Assembly: GCA_013002165.1 (NCBI GenBank)
Contig: JABDKO010000122.1
Location: 1 to 49,731, forward strand
DNA: 49,731 nt
Source: Rhodothermales bacterium
Lineage (GTDB): Bacteria; Bacteroidota; Rhodothermia; Rhodothermales; JABDKH01
Reading direction: 5' to 3'
The translations under genes and the position numbers were made by a program. The first letter of the stretch is position 1, and each line of letters starts with the position of its first letter. The notes under the pieces were generated by a model. It saw only the letters and a program-made list of their open reading frames with translations, had not been told where the DNA came from and did no database searches. This document shows, one piece after another, positions 49,725-49,731 of this stretch.

Positions 49725-49731
49725 CACGTCC

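Overview
The window reads as chromosomal DNA of a free-living bacterium from the Bacteroidota/Rhodothermota side of the tree, most likely a Rhodothermales- or Balneolales-like aquatic heterotroph. The evidence is four secreted proteins with C-terminal type IX secretion (T9SS) sorting domains, many small lipoproteins, a YfiT-type (bacillithiol-transferase-like) DinB protein, a class II B12-dependent ribonucleotide reductase and close packing of genes on both strands. No rRNA, tRNA, CRISPR array, insertion sequence, integrase or phage gene was seen. The species assignment is inference.

Region by region. 1-4225 (minus) is a three-gene operon of exported beta-propeller/repeat proteins: an LVIVD protein with a T9SS tail, a cytochrome-c plus YVTN-propeller lipoprotein, and a VCBS-repeat protein cut by the window edge. 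4456-6060 is a secreted TPR protein with its own terminator. 6202-12930 holds housekeeping and envelope genes: a YdfG-like SDR, an OmpA-type lipoprotein, a MazG/HisE-like hydrolase, two tandem MmpS-like lipoproteins, pgeF, a Rieske oxygenase, aroE and an orphan lipoprotein. 13313-19310 holds glutamate dehydrogenase, a lipoprotein-cupin pair and nrdJ. 19311-19951 is the largest gene-free stretch and is full of complementary segments plus a plus-strand terminator; it is the best place here for an unannotated RNA.

19952-29963 has a small orphan gene, an orphan GatZ-like protein, a membrane protein with cca (tRNA CCA-adding enzyme), a beta-lactamase-fold serine hydrolase, a complete Fbp-type iron ABC importer behind a palindromic operator, an unassigned cytosolic protein and an FGE-like lipoprotein. 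30245-34739 holds a spondin-domain T9SS cargo, a CBS protein, an MsbA-type ABC exporter and a DinB lipoprotein. 34789-37217 ends with a compact minus-strand operon of two paralogous cysteine-motif proteins, a CusF-like copper-binding lipoprotein and a TlpA-type thioredoxin, which together look like a periplasmic copper/thiol module. 37474-39881 is a pair of exported alpha/alpha-toroid (squalene-cyclase-repeat) proteins. 39920-49657 contains a DUF4085-like gene, an Asp-box T9SS cargo, YfiT, an orphan gene, a small membrane protein translationally coupled to a flavin disulfide-reductase homologue, a lamin-tail T9SS cargo, nadE and an AlkA-type glycosylase. The window ends in a short-unit tandem repeat.

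Most proteins were assigned from motifs read by eye. Start codons were moved from the longest frame where a signal peptide, lipobox or Shine-Dalgarno sequence argued for it.
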